Source: Parasphingopyxis sp. | GTDB lineage: Bacteria; Pseudomonadota; Alphaproteobacteria; Sphingomonadales; Sphingomonadaceae | Length of the DNA: 64,000 nt | Direction of reading: 5' to 3' | Assembly: GCF_028279465.1 (NCBI RefSeq) | Contig: NZ_JANQNS010000003.1 | Span: 37,386-101,385 of the forward strand | Shown: positions 63,642 through 64,000 of the stretch, one piece after another | Layout: each line of letters opens with the position of its first letter | Position numbering within the stretch: the first letter of the stretch is position 1 | Position numbers and translations under genes: made by a program | The notes under the pieces: generated by a model | What the model was told of the DNA's origin: nothing | The model's database searches: none | What the model saw: only the letters and a program-made list of their open reading frames with translations

Positions 63642-64000
63642 ATGCTTCGCCACGTGCATTTCGTCAAGCTGCTGTTGGTTGTCGCGAGCATCGCTCCGAT
63701 TTCGACCGTTGCGAGCAACCCGTGGACCGAGATCACAGAGCGCGATCTCGAAACTATTGCCGAGGCCATCCGTGTCAGTCATCCCGGCCCTGTCGACACG
63801 TTGAATCCGCGTTTCGGAACCTTTTTGGAGGCCGGTCTGGCCGACGCGCGTGAACGGGCGCAAAATGTCGAAAACTTTCAGGACTATAAACGCGTGCTGA
63901 TGCGGTTTGCGAACGGGTTTCGCGACGGACATCTGCGTTTGTCGTGGCCGGTCGATGTCGCCTATTATCGCTGGCCGGGGTTTCTACCGCAACTTGGACC
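63642..64000 (+). CDS. Secreted S41-peptidase-like protein, N-terminal fragment (truncated by window edge)
   Basis: ATG 63642 follows GGGGGAGGAG, and the frame is open to the window end (119 residues). The N-terminus MLRHVHFVKLLLVVASIAPI looks like a signal peptide. GFRDGHLRLSW with the preceding helical part (FLEAGLADARERAQNVENFQDYKRVLMRFANG) resembles the N-terminal domain of S41 family peptidases. The catalytic domain lies beyond the window, so the call is tentative. Confidence 0.6.
   Translation, partial: MLRHVHFVKLLLVVASIAPISTVASNPWTEITERDLETIAEAIRVSHPGPVDTLNPRFGTFLEAGLADARERAQNVENFQDYKRVLMRFANGFRDGHLRLSWPVDVAYYRWPGFLPQLG

Overview
The window is about 64 kb of dense, GC-rich bacterial chromosome. 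Several features point to an alphaproteobacterium of the order Sphingomonadales: COQ9, a ubiquinol-cytochrome c chaperone beside YceD and BamE, zinc-ribbon/FtsE/FtsX/YdcF/PlsC order, RibBX-type riboflavin synthesis, MetX-MetW, and a TonB-dependent receptor of the type abundant in that order. No rRNA, CRISPR array, prophage or complete insertion sequence was seen. There is one tRNA, tRNA-Leu(GAG).

Layout. Positions 1-4.1 kb hold a partial secreted protein, an SCO1/YcgN/YgjP operon, and a convergent class A penicillin-binding protein. From 4.1 to 7.4 kb (minus strand) is a tight operon of type III polyketide synthase, methyltransferase and FAD enzyme, followed by msrB; it looks like a phenolic-lipid or quinone pathway. 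From 7.5 to 12.4 kb (plus strand) is a chaperone-usher locus with two DUF4402 pilin-like proteins, a chaperone and an usher. Positions 12.4-18.3 kb carry tRNA-Leu, a phosphofructokinase with no canonical start codon, a zinc-ribbon protein, and ftsE-ftsX-ydcF-plsC. Positions 18.2-30.6 kb hold hisC, metX-metW, rpmI-rplT-pheS-pheT, an inositol-phosphatase-like gene with a cupin, an SDR/TetR pair, prs, and a membrane LytTR regulator. Positions 30.8-41.7 kb hold a DUF2306 protein, nadE, gltX, a class C serine hydrolase, tesB, tonB and the complete riboflavin operon ribD-ribE-ribBX-ribH. Positions 41.7-49.3 kb hold an NnrU/MddA-like methyltransferase, an Old Yellow Enzyme, COQ9, ssb, yceD, the cytochrome bc1 chaperone, bamE and maeB. 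Positions 49.4-54.9 kb hold mutS and glnD. The last 9 kb hold a cation/H+ antiporter, a TonB-dependent receptor, a VOC protein, an outer-membrane-barrel lipoprotein, a solo LuxR-type regulator, an HSL-like esterase, a DUF305 gene remnant and the start of an S41-like secreted protein.

The most striking unexplained feature is a family of six large palindromic intergenic elements, near 12.4, 14.4, 20.7, 25.9, 45.2 and 47.0 kb. Each has a central GC-rich hairpin with about 35-bp arms, an asymmetric loop usually containing GTAC, interchangeable side modules, and ends of the form TGTCAGA/TCTGACA. Base changes in the side hairpins are compensatory, so the structure appears to be maintained. One copy ends one base before the metW start codon and probably supplies its ribosome binding site; two others end two bases from a stop codon. 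Other points of interest are a prs leader whose upstream CACACTCCCC can pair perfectly with the prs Shine-Dalgarno region, an HTH-fused RibBX protein with a palindromic site just upstream of its own gene, and a CtrA-type TTAA-N7-TTAAC site upstream of the main pilin gene.
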